Below are positions 1-11,028 of a stretch of DNA of 64,000 nt, one piece after another. The stretch spans positions 1,240,001 through 1,304,000 of the forward strand of contig OZ038423.1 in the NCBI GenBank assembly GCA_964036155.1, written 5' to 3'. Position 1 is the stretch's first letter; each line of letters opens with the position of its first letter. The stretch is from Diploscapter coronatus (Eukaryota; Nematoda; Chromadorea; Rhabditida; Rhabditidae). The notes under the pieces are model-generated. The model saw only the letters and a program-made list of their open reading frames with translations, was not told the DNA's origin and did not search any database. The position numbers and the translations under genes were made by a program.

Positions 1-109
1 GGGAGGAAAAGAAAGTAGGGCGAAATGGTGTGCGGAAAAGATAGGTCTCGTCAAATAGCAGTTGCCTTTTAATATGAAATACGAAATTCTGTTTCAACGG
101 CGATTTCAG

Positions 110-506
110 AGGAATGTCTTTGAATACTTCGGCAATTCCACTTCATTCTACGAAACGTGCGACTCTCTACCATCGATCAATTTGAACATGTGGTCACATT
201 GCTGCGATAATTCCTGCAATATTTTGGGCCCGAATGAGTCGAGGTATAAAAATGAGGTAGATCCATTAAAATCTCCTACTTTTTTTTAGGAAGAAACGAT
301 CATTGAAATCTCAAAAATGCACTGATGGAAATGAAGGGATTCGTCAAGAAGGCGATCAGTGGGATAATGAATGCACACAGTGCAAATGCATGGTAAAACA
401 AAATTTGTTTAAATCAATAAAATGAATATTCTAGGAAGGAAAAGTCTGGTGCCACGTCAGGAAAGACTGCTTAAATATGGACGAGGATGATAGCGACGAA
501 AACTAG
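110..506 (+). CDS. 3' end of a secreted VWC-domain protein (5' part outside window)
   Basis: Three exons join in one frame: about 110-243, 290-392 and 435-506, with GT...AG introns of 46 and 42 nt and a TAG stop at 504-506. The first visible exon is cysteine-containing (a Cys-Cys pair near its end). The second and third make a short C-terminal von Willebrand factor C-like module with the pattern C-x(n)-C-x2-C-x-C, a Gly-Lys-Val-Trp-Cys turn and C-x5-C, followed by an acidic tail. VWC modules are extracellular and often bind BMP-type ligands or matrix; that role is family knowledge, not shown here. The start codon and signal peptide must lie upstream of the window. The first acceptor at 107-109 fits the frame well, but an exon that continues further upstream cannot be excluded. 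Confidence 0.6.
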
Positions 507-852
507 TTTAATTTATTATTGTTATTCATTAATTTTATGCATCGATAAACCATTTATTATGAAACCACATATAAAATTGAAACAAATACGCTTTGTTTAA
601 ACGAAATTTTGTACATAGTTGCTCGTAAATGCGTGACATAACAAATTAATAATATGCAGACCTAGAGGGAGCACTTTCGTCAGACGAAAATAGACTATAG
701 GGAGTAGGTCGCAGGACCCCTTTCTGACGATCGTCCTCCCTGGGTCTGATAATATGGCAAGGGGCAGCATTAACAAATATATTCAATTATTATTTAAACA
801 TTTTTGATTGAATTACCAAAAATATCAGCTTCGTCTTCGAGTTATTTATAAT
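507..852. other. Intergenic, tail-to-tail genes, holds one MITE
   Basis: AT-rich spacer between the VWC gene stop and the stop of the minus-strand SMP/C1 gene. It holds the 92-bp foldback element at 657-748 and nothing else I can support. Confidence 0.7.
657..748. mobile_element. hAT-like MITE with 8-bp target duplication
   Basis: Terminal inverted repeats (CAGACCTAGAGGGAGCAC at the left, inverse of CGTCCTCCCTGGGTCTG at the right) extend about 26 bp and begin with CAG. The element is flanked on both sides by the perfect 8-bp direct repeat ATAATATG (649-656 and 749-756). An 8-bp duplication and CAG ends are typical of hAT-derived MITEs. There is no coding capacity. Confidence 0.85.
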
Positions 853-3800
853 TTAGAGGCCTTCCGACGAAATGAACTCTTCTAACTGAGAATCTCTTAA
901 GTAATGCGGCCAGTCTATGTCTTTGGCTCTGAAATTAAAAACAAAAGTCAATAATTTAAAGATGCCGAATTTCTTACACTTGCAATTTAGACACTGTGCT
1001 ATGCGTACAATGCGAGTCTGTCTTGTAATGGCACGATTTATGGCACACCATTTTGCAGTCTAAATTAAACAAGAATACTGATTTCATTTTATGTCAATAT
1101 AAAAAATCATATAACCTCAACTAAAGAAAGAAATATTCAGGAAAATAATTCCTATCCTAATTGATGTTTTGCTTCGTACTTTATGATATTTTCAAATTGC
1201 GTATTTCATTTAAACAACAACAATATACGCACCTCTGCAGGAATAGGCTTGCTTGGAGAAACTCGAGCGAATTCTATTCTGGCAGACGCTGCACGTGGCG
1301 CCGCTGCAACTGTCAACACTGATCATTAGACGCGTATTCAACACAAAAGACGGATTTCACAACAGCTTCTCGGAAAGTTCACCCACTTTTTCTCGGCAAC
1401 TTGGAAACCGCGAGACATTGACAAATAGTGTGAAAAAGAAGACACCTAACATTCCATACCCTGTCCTAAACCCTATGCCATTTCGCGCTATGTCTCGTGG
1501 TCTCACGGTTTCCAAGTAGCCCTTGTTCTCTTTATTTTTCAAAGTGTGTGTACTTTTCGAAATCTTTTTGCACAATTTATTGAACCAGGAAAACTACAAC
1601 CTGGATATTTCACAGCTTCGTAGCCCCTACGAAATAGTATGAGACAAGATTTTCTACCTTGTCCTATACCCTTTACTATGGACACGAAGCTACGAATTAT
1701 CCAAATTGGCCATGAAAACTTATGCATTTTCCAGATTCAATAATTTTCGACGACTTTTACGAACATCGAATACTTACCCTTTGATCTTGACCGCCACGAA
1801 GGTGTGATCATTGTAGACGTGCAACTTCTTGCCCTTCTTCATCAAATTGATCGCCGCTGGCTCGGTCAGCATTGTAGGAGGAATCAGGAAGTACCTGGTA
1901 TTTTAAGACTTAGAACATCCCTCCTTTAAATCACTGGGTATACTTTAACTGTTTATCCTGATTCAATTCCAGTATGAGCGTGCTGTGCTGGTAGAGGCTC
2001 TTCGTGGACTCACCGGAGCGTGCTCCGACCGAGTAAGTTTCCAGGAAATGACGATTGTCGGATTGGCCTGGAATTGTCAAATCTCGTCGATTCGATCAAG
2101 AGATGATGATCGAACCTGGTGGATATCGCGTTCTGGAAACATCTCTGCTAGGCGGTAGAGAAACCGCTTCTTCGACTTCCGGACTATTGATGTCCAGGCT
2201 CTTGGTCCTCTTCGTCAACTTCCGTCCGCTCAATCGATCCCTCAATTGACCAAAGAAGGAGCTCTCCCGCTTCTCTCCGGGATCCTTTTTCTCCTTCTTG
2301 TTTCGGTCTGAAGGAGTTTCGTCGAATGGCCCTTATATTTTCTTGAACAGATTCTCGTACCTCGACTCTGCCTGCTGTCCTGACCGTTCTGCGCTCCGCT
2401 TGGCGGCAGGTGTGTCACCTCAACCACGGTGTTCTTCACCTTGCTCTCCAACTGCCGGCCCTGTTTTGAGGAGCCCTGCATCTTCTTCAAGCGATCCTCG
2501 ATCTCCTTCTTCGTTCCGTTGTGGAACGTCTCGTCGATGATTCTCTATAAATGTGTATAATCAGAGCTAATTTCTCTCTGCATTTAAAACGAGTTTTTTT
2601 TTTAAATACGACACGACGGCATGGATGTTTGTATTATATGACGGCACGCGATTTTCAGCTGATTTGAAAGTTTCTTCTTTCTTCATACTATGAAATCGTG
2701 CCGTGAGATAGCGGTTGGCATTTAAATCAGTAACGAATATATTGTACCTGCGTGGCAGGGTCCACTGCGTTCTCCATCGATCCGTGCACTGACTGGATCG
2801 TCGGCTTCTCTTTCAGTTGCTGAAGCTTTAAAATCTTCAAGTTTCCAAGCGACTTTCGTACCTGAGACACCGATTTAACAGTGACTGACGTCGTTTTCGT
2901 CGGCACGATATCCGAAGCATCAAACCTATCGTGCGGATCATAGATAGGCATCCTTTGCGTGGTGACCGTCTCGCGGAACTCGGACCCGTCGTTCCGCTTG
3001 ACTCGCACGGAATCCATCACCTTTCCTGGGACGGTGATCGAGGGGTCGTAGTAGAAGTCGAACTAAATCGTCAAAATCAGGAAAAAGTAGTGTTTTTGAA
3101 AGCGAGTCTACATCAACAGTCAGCTCTCCGCTGACATGATCTCTTCGATAGGGTCGACCCTGGAGTCTCAAATTGTGGATCGCCTAAAGTCGTTTATTTT
3201 CTTCAGTCCGAGTGAATATTCTCAGGACCTTTCCACTTCGTTTGATCTCCTCAAAGTTGACGATGGACAGTCCGAGGAAATTGCTGTCGTCGTCCGCTGG
3301 CACCGACAGACGATTGTCCCCTTCGTAGAGCTCGAAGAGGATCTCCTCAGAGGCCGGCGTCAGATCGAAGCGGTAGGTCTCATTCCAGGTGGGCATAGAG
3401 CCCTCGCCCCTGCCAGAGGTGTACTTCTGCGCCGGTTCGTCCATCTCGATGACACAATAGGGCTTGTGGATGTCTAAATTTAAGTTTAAGCCTTCTCCTA
3501 GATAAGGAAGTTGATGTACCAATATTATTCCCTATCCCCCGCGCACCGATGATCTTCACCCGGAGTCGATTCGGGTGAGCAGCGGAACTTGTGGATGAGG
3601 ACATCAACTAAATTTGTTCAAGTTATTTTCAAAGATCAATAAACTTGTCCGACATTCGATTCGTTGAGCTTCTTGAACATATCGGGCACTCTCTGAGCGG
3701 TCGGACTTCCACTCAGTCGATTTTGGTTCGTCATGTTCTGATTCGTGTTCGCAAAGATGTCTCCGGATGGTTCGTTGTAGGAGTTGCGGTAGTTTCCCTA

Positions 3801-6057
3801 AACTTATTGTTGATTCCGAGATCTGAGAGGTGTGCAAAATGGTGATGCACAGTTATTTTAGTGGTTAGAAAATCGAGAAATAGCACTCGAAAAGAAGAGA
3901 GACTGACATCTAAAATCGCTTCTCTCTCCACTCATTTTCGATCGTCCAGATTTCGCGGCATCAACAATATAATTTCAGGTTTCAATTGAGAGCCAAAATT
4001 TAACCATGTTATAGCTTCCCGACTCCATGCTGTGTCTGTTGCTGCCATTCATGGCTATCGGGAACGACGGCGTCAGCGAGTTGATGATGGGACTGTCGGT
4101 GACCGCGGCCGACTCCGACAGGTTGATGTTGGTGACTGCCGAGAGAAGACAGCGTCGGATGCTCTCCTCGACAAGGCCGAGGGAGACCTGGTGGGGCTGA
4201 AAGCGATTCAGCGTTTATGAAATATATGTAGGTTAAAAAGCATTTTGAATCGGTTTTCTCCCCGAGTCATAGACAGAACTTAAGCTAAATCTTTTCTGTA
4301 CAGACCTCCTCAGGCCGAAAAACTAAACGAAAATCGTGTTGCGCGAAGACGACACCCTGCTTTGTATCATTAATTTTCTATAGAAAAAAGATGGTCGTTT
4401 TACGGGACTCCCTTTTCCCCTACAATTTTCCGTATTGGCTGAAAATCGGTTTAATAGGTCTGGTGTTTTTTTCCTTCAAAAATTCGACTCCGTCGTCTTT
4501 TAAGCAATTTCTTACCGCGTGTGGATCTCTGTTCTTCAGCTCTATGTCCATCTCAGGCCGACCATTGAAGCAGCCCATCAGATAGAGCTGACTCGCGATG
4601 CTGGCAATGCGGCATTCGACCTATTTATATCAAAATAATAACCTCGAGTCTACAAAGAGCAAAATTTCTACTTCGCCTCTGAGATCCACAATACTGGCCT
4701 CGTAGTTGCTGACGATCATTCTCTCGGGAGTTCGTTGGGAGGATACAAGCCGCAGTTTGATGCATGGTAGATGGATGTTGGAACGGACGGTCTGCAATTT
4801 GTTTTTCCGATCAGCAAAGTTGGTTTTGTTTAAACCAAATGATCCCGCGGTCCGTGCTCGACTCGGATGTTGCTGAACCTCGGCGGATTTGGCAGCGCGG
4901 AGTGATCTCCGAATCCCTCGAAGAGCACCTCGCACACCGTCGGTGAAGTCACTTTTCTCGCCGTGTCGTTCAACGATTTGATCCAGGCGTTCAGCGGCTG
5001 TGGCACTTTGTGCAAATTGTCGTACAGCCACTTCACCACTTCGTTCGTCCATTCGCTACTTCTGAAAAACAGATTATTGCGTTTTTAAAACTACATGAAG
5101 CCCTGCAAAGCTGAATGGTATTGTGTGAGTGGAGCCAATTCTTTTTCGCATTTTTTTTTTTTTAAATGGCGAGAAAGAATCGAATAAAGCTAAAGAAATG
5201 GACGGACTTGTTGGTTCTGCGAACCGCATTATGCCTTCTTATCTAATGATGAATTATTCTAACAGTCTTTACTGACTATCCCTTATCGCAAGCTTGGAAA
5301 TGATGAAAAATATTTGTGGGTTGTGTTTTTTTTGCAAGTCTGGAAATAGAAAACAACGAATCGATACCCTGTAGCAGCCGTAGTGCCGTTCGTCGTTTGT
5401 CTTGTGGAGGAATCAGAGCCCATGACGGCACTCGACGGCGTCGCGCCCAGGTGGTTGAGGGCGAAGTAGCAAACCGCGGCCATCATGCCCCAGAACACTA
5501 GCAGCCACACCATCTCGGTTAACACCCAGGTTAGCGCTGAAATTACAACCCTGTCCTTTTTAAACATCATTTCAATGATTTTCCACACAAGTGTAGACAA
5601 ATAGCTATATCGTTGATTTGTGACAAGCGAGAGATATATGAAATACGCTTATTTGCTGTGTGTTTGGTGTGTAACTATTCTTTTAACTTGCTATTTAAAG
5701 AACTCGACCTTTAAAATACTCGCCAGAATGTGGCGACGCGCTAATTAGAGCGATAAAATAGATGCACACGAGCACGACGACTAGAATGACAGAGATGACC
5801 AAGAACTCCCATTGGGTTTTGGACAGCTTATCGGGGACTTTGAGTGTGTTGGGGAGTTTGAGTTTACTGCGCATGGTGTTTATTCTGGCCGTGAAATTTT
5901 GTTGGATATTTTTGAGTTGTGGCGGCATTTTATCGAGAAAACTCTGGAGTTTGTTGGGAGTCTGGGCGAAGGGGAGAGGGTTGGGCGAGGCTGAGGACGT
6001 CTGGGGATCGTTCGGAACGATGCTCGATGATTTGGATCGCAGGAAATTTCTAGCCAT
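853..6057 (-). CDS. TMEM24/C2CD2-like SMP lipid-transfer protein with C2 and C-terminal C1 domains
   Basis: Predicted ER-anchored lipid-transfer protein of membrane contact sites. Reading on the minus strand, exon 1 (from the ATG at 6057) encodes about 80 hydrophilic residues and a strong membrane segment. The next exon (about 5536-5365) adds a second hydrophobic stretch. Exons at about 5060-4850, 4800-4670, 4620-4500 and 4215-4020 make a TULIP/SMP domain ending in a VEESIRRCLL helix. A C2 domain lies at 3590-3190, with the family hallmark CVIEMDEPAQ and LFELYEG, as in vertebrate TMEM24/C2CD2. A long basic, probably coiled-coil linker (3170-2000) follows. The protein ends in a perfect C1 zinc finger (1820-960): H-x12-C-x2-C-x14-C-x2-C-x4-H-x2-C-x7-C. 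The stop is TAA at 853-855. Vertebrate TMEM24 lacks a C1 domain; PDZD8, another SMP protein, has one. Several introns carry MITEs (1395-1521, 1602-1702, 3807-3967). Exact linker exons are uncertain. Confidence 0.8.
1395..1521. mobile_element. Family A MITE (Mutator-like), in intron of SMP/C1 gene
   Basis: Foldback with ends GGCAACTTGGAAACCGCG and CGGTTTCCAAGTAGCC. It is flanked by near-identical 9-mers CTTTTTCTC (1386-1394) and CTTGTTCTC (1522-1530), 8 of 9 matching. The inner parts resemble the other family A copies (…CATTTCGC / GAGACAT…). Confidence 0.8.
1602..1702. repeat. Foldback element, single copy, in intron of SMP/C1 gene
   Basis: Imperfect inverted ends GGATATTTCACAGCTTCGTA and inverse of ACGAAGCTACGAATTATCC surround a spacer with its own inner inverted segments (GACAAG / CTTGTC). 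No target duplication is clear. Confidence 0.55.
3807..3967. mobile_element. Family C MITE (TA target), in intron of SMP/C1 gene
   Basis: Begins TTGTTGATTCCGAGATCTG and ends CAGATTTCGCGGCATCAACAA, with TA on both sides. It shares the internal segments TGCAAAATGGTG, AGAAAATCGAGAAA and CTCATTTTCGA with copies at 23426 and 34861. Confidence 0.8.
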
Positions 6058-6917
6058 TTAGGATTTGGCGGTAATAACAATAATAATCGATTCTGGGATA
6101 TTTCGATAGTCGGCGGTTGAATTGGCAGTTATAGCTGCTGGGGGTTTCAAGAGGGCCATATGCTCAACGCGAAGATTTCGAGGGATAAAGATAAAGAGGA
6201 TTTTTCCACTGTTTGCTGTACGGCTCATTCTTAATACCACCGCTGCGCGCAGGCCAAACTGTTATTACGGAGTCTAATCAAATAATATGAATTTATCAGC
6301 AAAGAAAGCAGCAGCAACAGAGGGAGATGAGATTGAAACGCAGCACGAGATGGCAGTGAAACTACAACCTATTTTAGGGGGTTTTATAAGTTTCGCGAAA
6401 ACAACAAAAAATGCCAGGAATTCGAAATCGATTTTCTCCAACCTGAAGAGGGATTTGATATTTCCGACTTGTGCATTGAGTAAATACAGACAGATCAGGG
6501 TTAAAGCTTGTCTCAGGAAGAAAGGGTAAAATAAAACTTGGCGGATAAATTAAGGGACATATGAAATATCTTAAAATCGAAATCGAAAACCAAAGCAAAA
6601 AGTCCAATGCTTCTATTTATTCGAAATTTGTTTAAACATGAAATTTTACGATATGGGAACTTCGAAACTCGAGGACAATCTGGAAATGTCGTCGGATTTC
6701 TTTTTCACCGTAAAATATGACGACACTTCCAAATCACGAAACTAGAAAGATTTCAATAATGCATTGATTATATGTCAGTAAAATTGGTGTATTTCTTAAA
6801 TTTCTCCTCCTAAGTATTAATTGGTATCTTAGGAATCTTCTCAAAGTTCGAGAGACTTCAATTGAGCACTGATTTTACGATACGTTAAAAATAATGTAGA
6901 AAAAAGAGCTCTGGATA

Positions 6918-7076
6918 GGAAACGTTGTAAACGCCGCACGGCATTCAAGATCTCAAGACATCCGAAGTAATGTGGAACAAGAAATCACTATCAGCCAATA
7001 CCCTACTCTAGCCACACACACACACACTATTTCGCATGTCTTGAAGTCTTGGTGTCGTGCGGCTTTTCGAATAGCC
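6918..7076. mobile_element. Family A MITE (Mutator-like), intergenic
   Basis: The right end GTGCGGCTTTTCGAATAGCC is the inverse of the left end with small gaps. 9-mers flank it: CTCTGGATA (6909-6917) and TTCTGGATA (7077-7085), 8 of 9 matching. The centre holds the family segment CAATACCCTA and CTATTTCGCATGTC. A (CA)n run sits at 7013-7027. Confidence 0.8.
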
Positions 7077-8478
7077 TTCTGGATATTATTAGTGCAAATC
7101 GGCATTTAACAAGGATGTCGCAGCAAGTGCTAGAGGAGAAAAACGCGAAGGAAACAAGGTGAAATTCGATACGTCTCAAAGCAGGACGGAATGAGGATGC
7201 ACTGCTCAAACGCAGTCAAAAAGCCTGTTGACGGGGGCAGCAGCTAATAAACTATCGATTTTTTGTAGTGAATAATAAGAACTCGAATTTCATATATCCG
7301 GTAGGAGTATATTATTAAGCTTCATAGAATTCAAGGTGATTTAAAGAACACGATATGATGAAAATCAGGATAGATGTATGAATCGATCAAAGATAGATAT
7401 GGCATTTGAATATATTTCCATTGAAGATTCAATCCATTATAGTTTATAATTTTTGATATCTCCAATTTTATTTTAAAATATCACATATGAAAACGATAAA
7501 AGCCAGGATAAAAAGGGTATTTCATATACCTCAAATGAAAAGAAGGATAATAAATAAGAATATTTAAGAAATCTAAGAAGATCAATAAATTCATCAAAGT
7601 TAGGTCTGACATGAAAGTGTTCGTTTGGGAATAATGATTCAATTGATGAGTTCAGGCTCTGCATTGACTGAGAGTGGATATCGGGGGAAAGATATGTGAG
7701 GATGGAATCAAGCAGGTTAGAGATGATAGAAGTAGAGGAGGGCACAGCCAGAAGAGAGTGTAAAGTTTGAGAAGAAATGAAGGAATGTTAACTGATGTGC
7801 ACGAAGAGAATGAGGCAATGCAAGAAGAAGAAGAAGGCTAGAACGAAACGCACCGCCAGAACTCGAAAACAGAACAAAGAGTTTGTATTATGTACTTGTA
7901 ACAAATGGCTGTTAAGAAAGCTCTACACATTTTAGTTTTTGATTTTCCTCAGCAGTTTGTAAATGTCGGACCGTCGGACTGTCGGATCCCCCTATGTCAA
8001 ACCCTTTTCTTGTGATTGTCGAACCTCTTTTTATAAATGCCAGACTCCCTGCGTTTAAAAACATGTTGAAAATAACACCTTTTATATTTAAAACATCGTA
8101 AAATTTCCATTTTCTTTCATAATACGCCATTTTTGAAAATTTGACAGATTTTGGCCTAGAAAAATTTTCGGATTTTCCGTTTCTGGTTTCCGAAATTTTT
8201 GACGATACTTAATAATTTCCCAGATTTTCAGTCATAATTTATAATAGTAGTAATTATTCCCACGATGACTAGTGATTTGAAATAAATATCAGTTTCGTTA
8301 GCACTTTGTTTCTTCCATTCTGGTATGAAAGGAGATTTTTCCTTTCTTTTAATGCTGAATAATATCTGGATTTCATCAATGATAAACGATCATCCATTTT
8401 ATCAAAATGGTTTTGGAAATGATAAGAAGTGGGGTATCGAATATTTTTAGGAAAGCATTGAAAATGAAACATAGAATT

Positions 8479-8672
8479 GGTTGAACAATAGTCTGCTCAA
8501 TTTCGAATGCAATCTAAAATGTCATCTCGCATTTAAATGCATCATGCTCAGGAGGAAGAGTTTGAATTTAAAAAAATCTTGAATAATATTTATTTCAATT
8601 ATAATTATCCCTCATCACTTTTGAATGCATTCGAGAGCTTTCTATATCATGTGCATCGAATTAAATTATCAT
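8479..8672. repeat. 190-bp direct repeat, copy 1 (flanks kelch gene)
   Basis: Matches 10578-10768 with roughly 80% or better identity by eye. Shared stretches include TCTGCTCAATTT, GTCATCTCGCATT and ATCCCTCATCA. The two copies lie in the same orientation on either side of the F-box/kelch gene. No inverted ends were seen. Confidence 0.7.
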
Positions 8673-8768
8673 TTCGTACTTTATTTAATAAAATTTCTAT
8701 ATGAAACCTGAGATTATAATCACAAAAAGCTTTATTTTATGTTATTTTCCGACTTTACGCCATTTATT

Positions 8769-8915
8769 GACGTTTTGGAATTGTCGCAACGACGCAACGT
8801 CGCAACGAGGCGAAATAGTATGCAGGGATAGGAGAGGATAAAGAATGCTCTCTCGCTTTTATACGCTATTTCGCCATGTTGCGACGTTGCGTCGTTGCAA
8901 CAATTCCAAAACGCC
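8769..8915. mobile_element. Family B-type MITE with 9-bp target duplication, inside last kelch exon
   Basis: About 38-bp inverted ends: GACGTTTTGGAATTGTCGC at the left, inverse of GCAACAATTCCAAAACGCC at the right, continuing through CAACGACGCAACGTCGCAAC. Perfect 9-bp direct repeats CCATTTATT flank it (8760-8768, 8916-8924). Removing the element and one repeat rejoins kelch coding sequence. Confidence 0.9.
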
Positions 8916-10188
8916 CCATTTATTCGTTTGTGGGTCGTATTCTTCAATAGCGTCACAGAAGTTTATCGGCCAACATAAACCATCACTTCTCTTTTCAACA
9001 TTTTTAAATCTAAACCTTTAGGTTATTTTAACCATCATACATTTTTGTTATTTCCTACCCTCCAATTGCATATAATTTTCCATTCGCAGCAACAAGTGAA
9101 TGACTCCATCTTTCATGATTCATATCAGTGATTCGGGAAATTCGACTGTCAACTGGAGCTGAGGGGTCGAAACACAAACAAGATTTCAATGGATCAACAG
9201 CACTAAATATATAATAATATATTATTTATCATACAAAATTAACGATTTCCATCTTCCTCCGGCGATGTAAATTTTTCCATTTAACGATGCAACTCCGAAA
9301 GAAATTCGTCTTTTTGGAAGCTCTCCAATTTCAATCCATTCCCGTTCATCGTCTGATAATCGATATATCATTTCACTATTTTCTCCACCAATAACTGAAT
9401 ACTCATAATTACAATAATGAATATGCTATGATGTGACCGTATAAACTTTCATCGCATGTTATTGTTTGAACGTAACGAATTGGATAAGGAAAAGCAGGTC
9501 CTGTTTGCCATTGTCTATCTATCAAAATCTGAATAAATTATTTCATGGACTCTCATTCGATCTTCTTACATTAATTTGATTCGTGCGTAGATATGTTTTA
9601 GGACTGTATCCACCCAAATAATACAACTTGTCTTTGAAATAAGCCACAGATCCCCATTTACGCCATTCAGGAGGATTTGGACCTGTAAAATTCTTTGAAT
9701 CGATCATTCATGGATTTATTGATAAGACCTCTTGAAATTTGTCGAGTATTCAAGTCATATATTTCAAATGATTTATTTATGCCGCTAATTCCAAAAATCT
9801 GAAATATGAGAAATTAGTCAAAATAACGAACATAAGAATTTACTTTATTTCGTGTAGTTGTCACTTCATATTTAAAATACCAATTGTGGAATTTTGCAAT
9901 TTCTTCGACTGAGCAGGTATATGAATTGAACAGGTCTATTCTTCCTTCACATGTGCAACAATTATTTCGATAACAAACTAAATTATTACGATCGTTTCAA
10001 AGTCTCTTACTTAGCCTTTATTTCTATTTCTTACGATAGAATAGAATTTTCCCCTCAAGAATTATCTGCAGATTTTTCTTGATTATTCGCATCATCCGTT
10101 TATTAGTCCAGGCCAATTGTCCCAGGTCTTTGAATTCGGGATATTGGCAGATCAACAATATAATTTCGACGGGTAAATTGGCTAACAT
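8859..10188 (-). CDS. F-box/kelch-repeat protein, possibly decaying
   Basis: Predicted substrate adaptor of an SCF ubiquitin ligase. The ATG at 10188 opens an F-box (MLANLPVEIILLICQYP…LAWTNKRM). Downstream exons joined by about 45-50-nt introns encode kelch blades: LYYLGGYSP near 9620, SVIGGEN near 9385, IYIAGGRW near 9265, KLYAIGG near 9075 and AIEEYDPQTNKW near 8940. The current reading frame ends inside a MITE (TAA, 8859-8861). Before insertion it would have ended a few codons after NKW, at 8742-8744. Around 9430-9475 the two halves of a blade are in different frames. Either a 46-nt intron with the weak donor TAC|GTTCAAAC is used or there is a frameshift. It is flanked by 190-bp direct repeats. 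F-box genes expand and decay quickly in nematodes, so this may be a pseudogene in progress. Confidence 0.65.
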
Positions 10189-10577
10189 CTTTGTTAAGAG
10201 ACCTAAACAATCAGCGTAGTATTATTTCAAAATGGAAACAGTAAAATAGTATTGATTGAATGAGAAAGTCTGCAACTAGTGGGTTCATAGCGTTATTCAT
10301 CAAAATTTTTGGTGAATAACGCTCACCCTTCTTCGTGGAATGGCTCTTAATTCATTTTTAAGTTAAAACTTTGTACTGATTTAGGAAATAAACTCTACCT
10401 TCATGCATAAATAAAGTTTTTAAAAATCAATAATTATTAAGAGTAAGAAAGCAAGCTTTTATATTGAATGGAAGCTGATAAGAGAATAATGATTCGAATA
10501 TTTTGCGAGAAAGAATCTTGTCATAGAATTTTAATTGTGACAAATGATTAGAAATTAGAAATAAAGAAATTAGATTT

Positions 10578-10768
10578 TAATTGGCTGGACAATAATCTGC
10601 TCAATTTTGAATGCAATCCAAAGTGTCATCTCGCATTCAAATGCAACATGCTCGGAAGAGAGAAAGAAGTTTTAATTTTAATAAACATTAAAGAAATATT
10701 TATTTCAGTTGCAACCATCCCTCATCATTTTTGAATGCGCTCGAGTTTTCTGTATCATGTGCATAGAA
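10578..10768. repeat. 190-bp direct repeat, copy 2 (flanks kelch gene)
   Basis: Second copy of the repeat at 8479-8672, same orientation, just upstream of the F-box/kelch gene. It is followed directly by a family I foldback. Confidence 0.7.
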
Positions 10769-10773
10769 TTATT

Positions 10774-10914
10774 AATTGGGGAGAACGTCGATATTCAAAA
10801 ATTACACGCTATTCGTCTCTCGTTCCTCTTCTACGCGATTCATTAGTTCACGTCCAAGTTCGATTTCTAATTGCTGCATGAGTATATCGATTCTGCCCTC
10901 CAATCAACGATATA
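10774..10914. repeat. Family I foldback, copy 1
   Basis: Begins TAATTGGGGAGAACGTC and ends CCCTCCAATCAACGA. Internally it matches 12131-12277, including AATATTCAAAAATTAC and TCGATTTCTAATTGCTGCAT. Confidence 0.75.
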
Positions 10915-11028
10915 TATGCAAGTCACAGGTATATTGCTACGTGTCTCAATGAAAGTGTTGAAAACTGTATTTAAACCAATTTCTCATACATAGCATGAAA
11001 TATAAACGAAAGTTCGATCAACTTTACA

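Larger units (their letters stand above)
6058..8858. other. Intergenic region upstream of SMP/C1 gene
   Basis: About 2.8 kb between the start of the minus-strand SMP/C1 gene and the present 3' end of the kelch gene. It holds the 5' flank and promoter of the SMP/C1 gene (no clear motif), a family A MITE at 6918-7076 with a short CA run inside, one copy of the 190-bp direct repeat (8479-8672), and part of the 8769-8915 MITE. Short ORFs here show no protein-like features. Confidence 0.6.

Noticed and set aside
1..66. Sequence like a family A or C arm (GCGAAATGGTGTGCGGAAAAG) at the window edge
   Set aside because: Only one arm is visible, so no inverted partner or target duplication can be shown.
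6287..6607. Overlapping 80- and 77-codon ORFs on opposite strands
   Set aside because: No family resemblance, no splice context, composition like the surrounding intergenic DNA.
7011..7028. (CA)n run as an independent microsatellite
   Set aside because: It lies inside the family A element at 6918-7076 and is best described as part of it.
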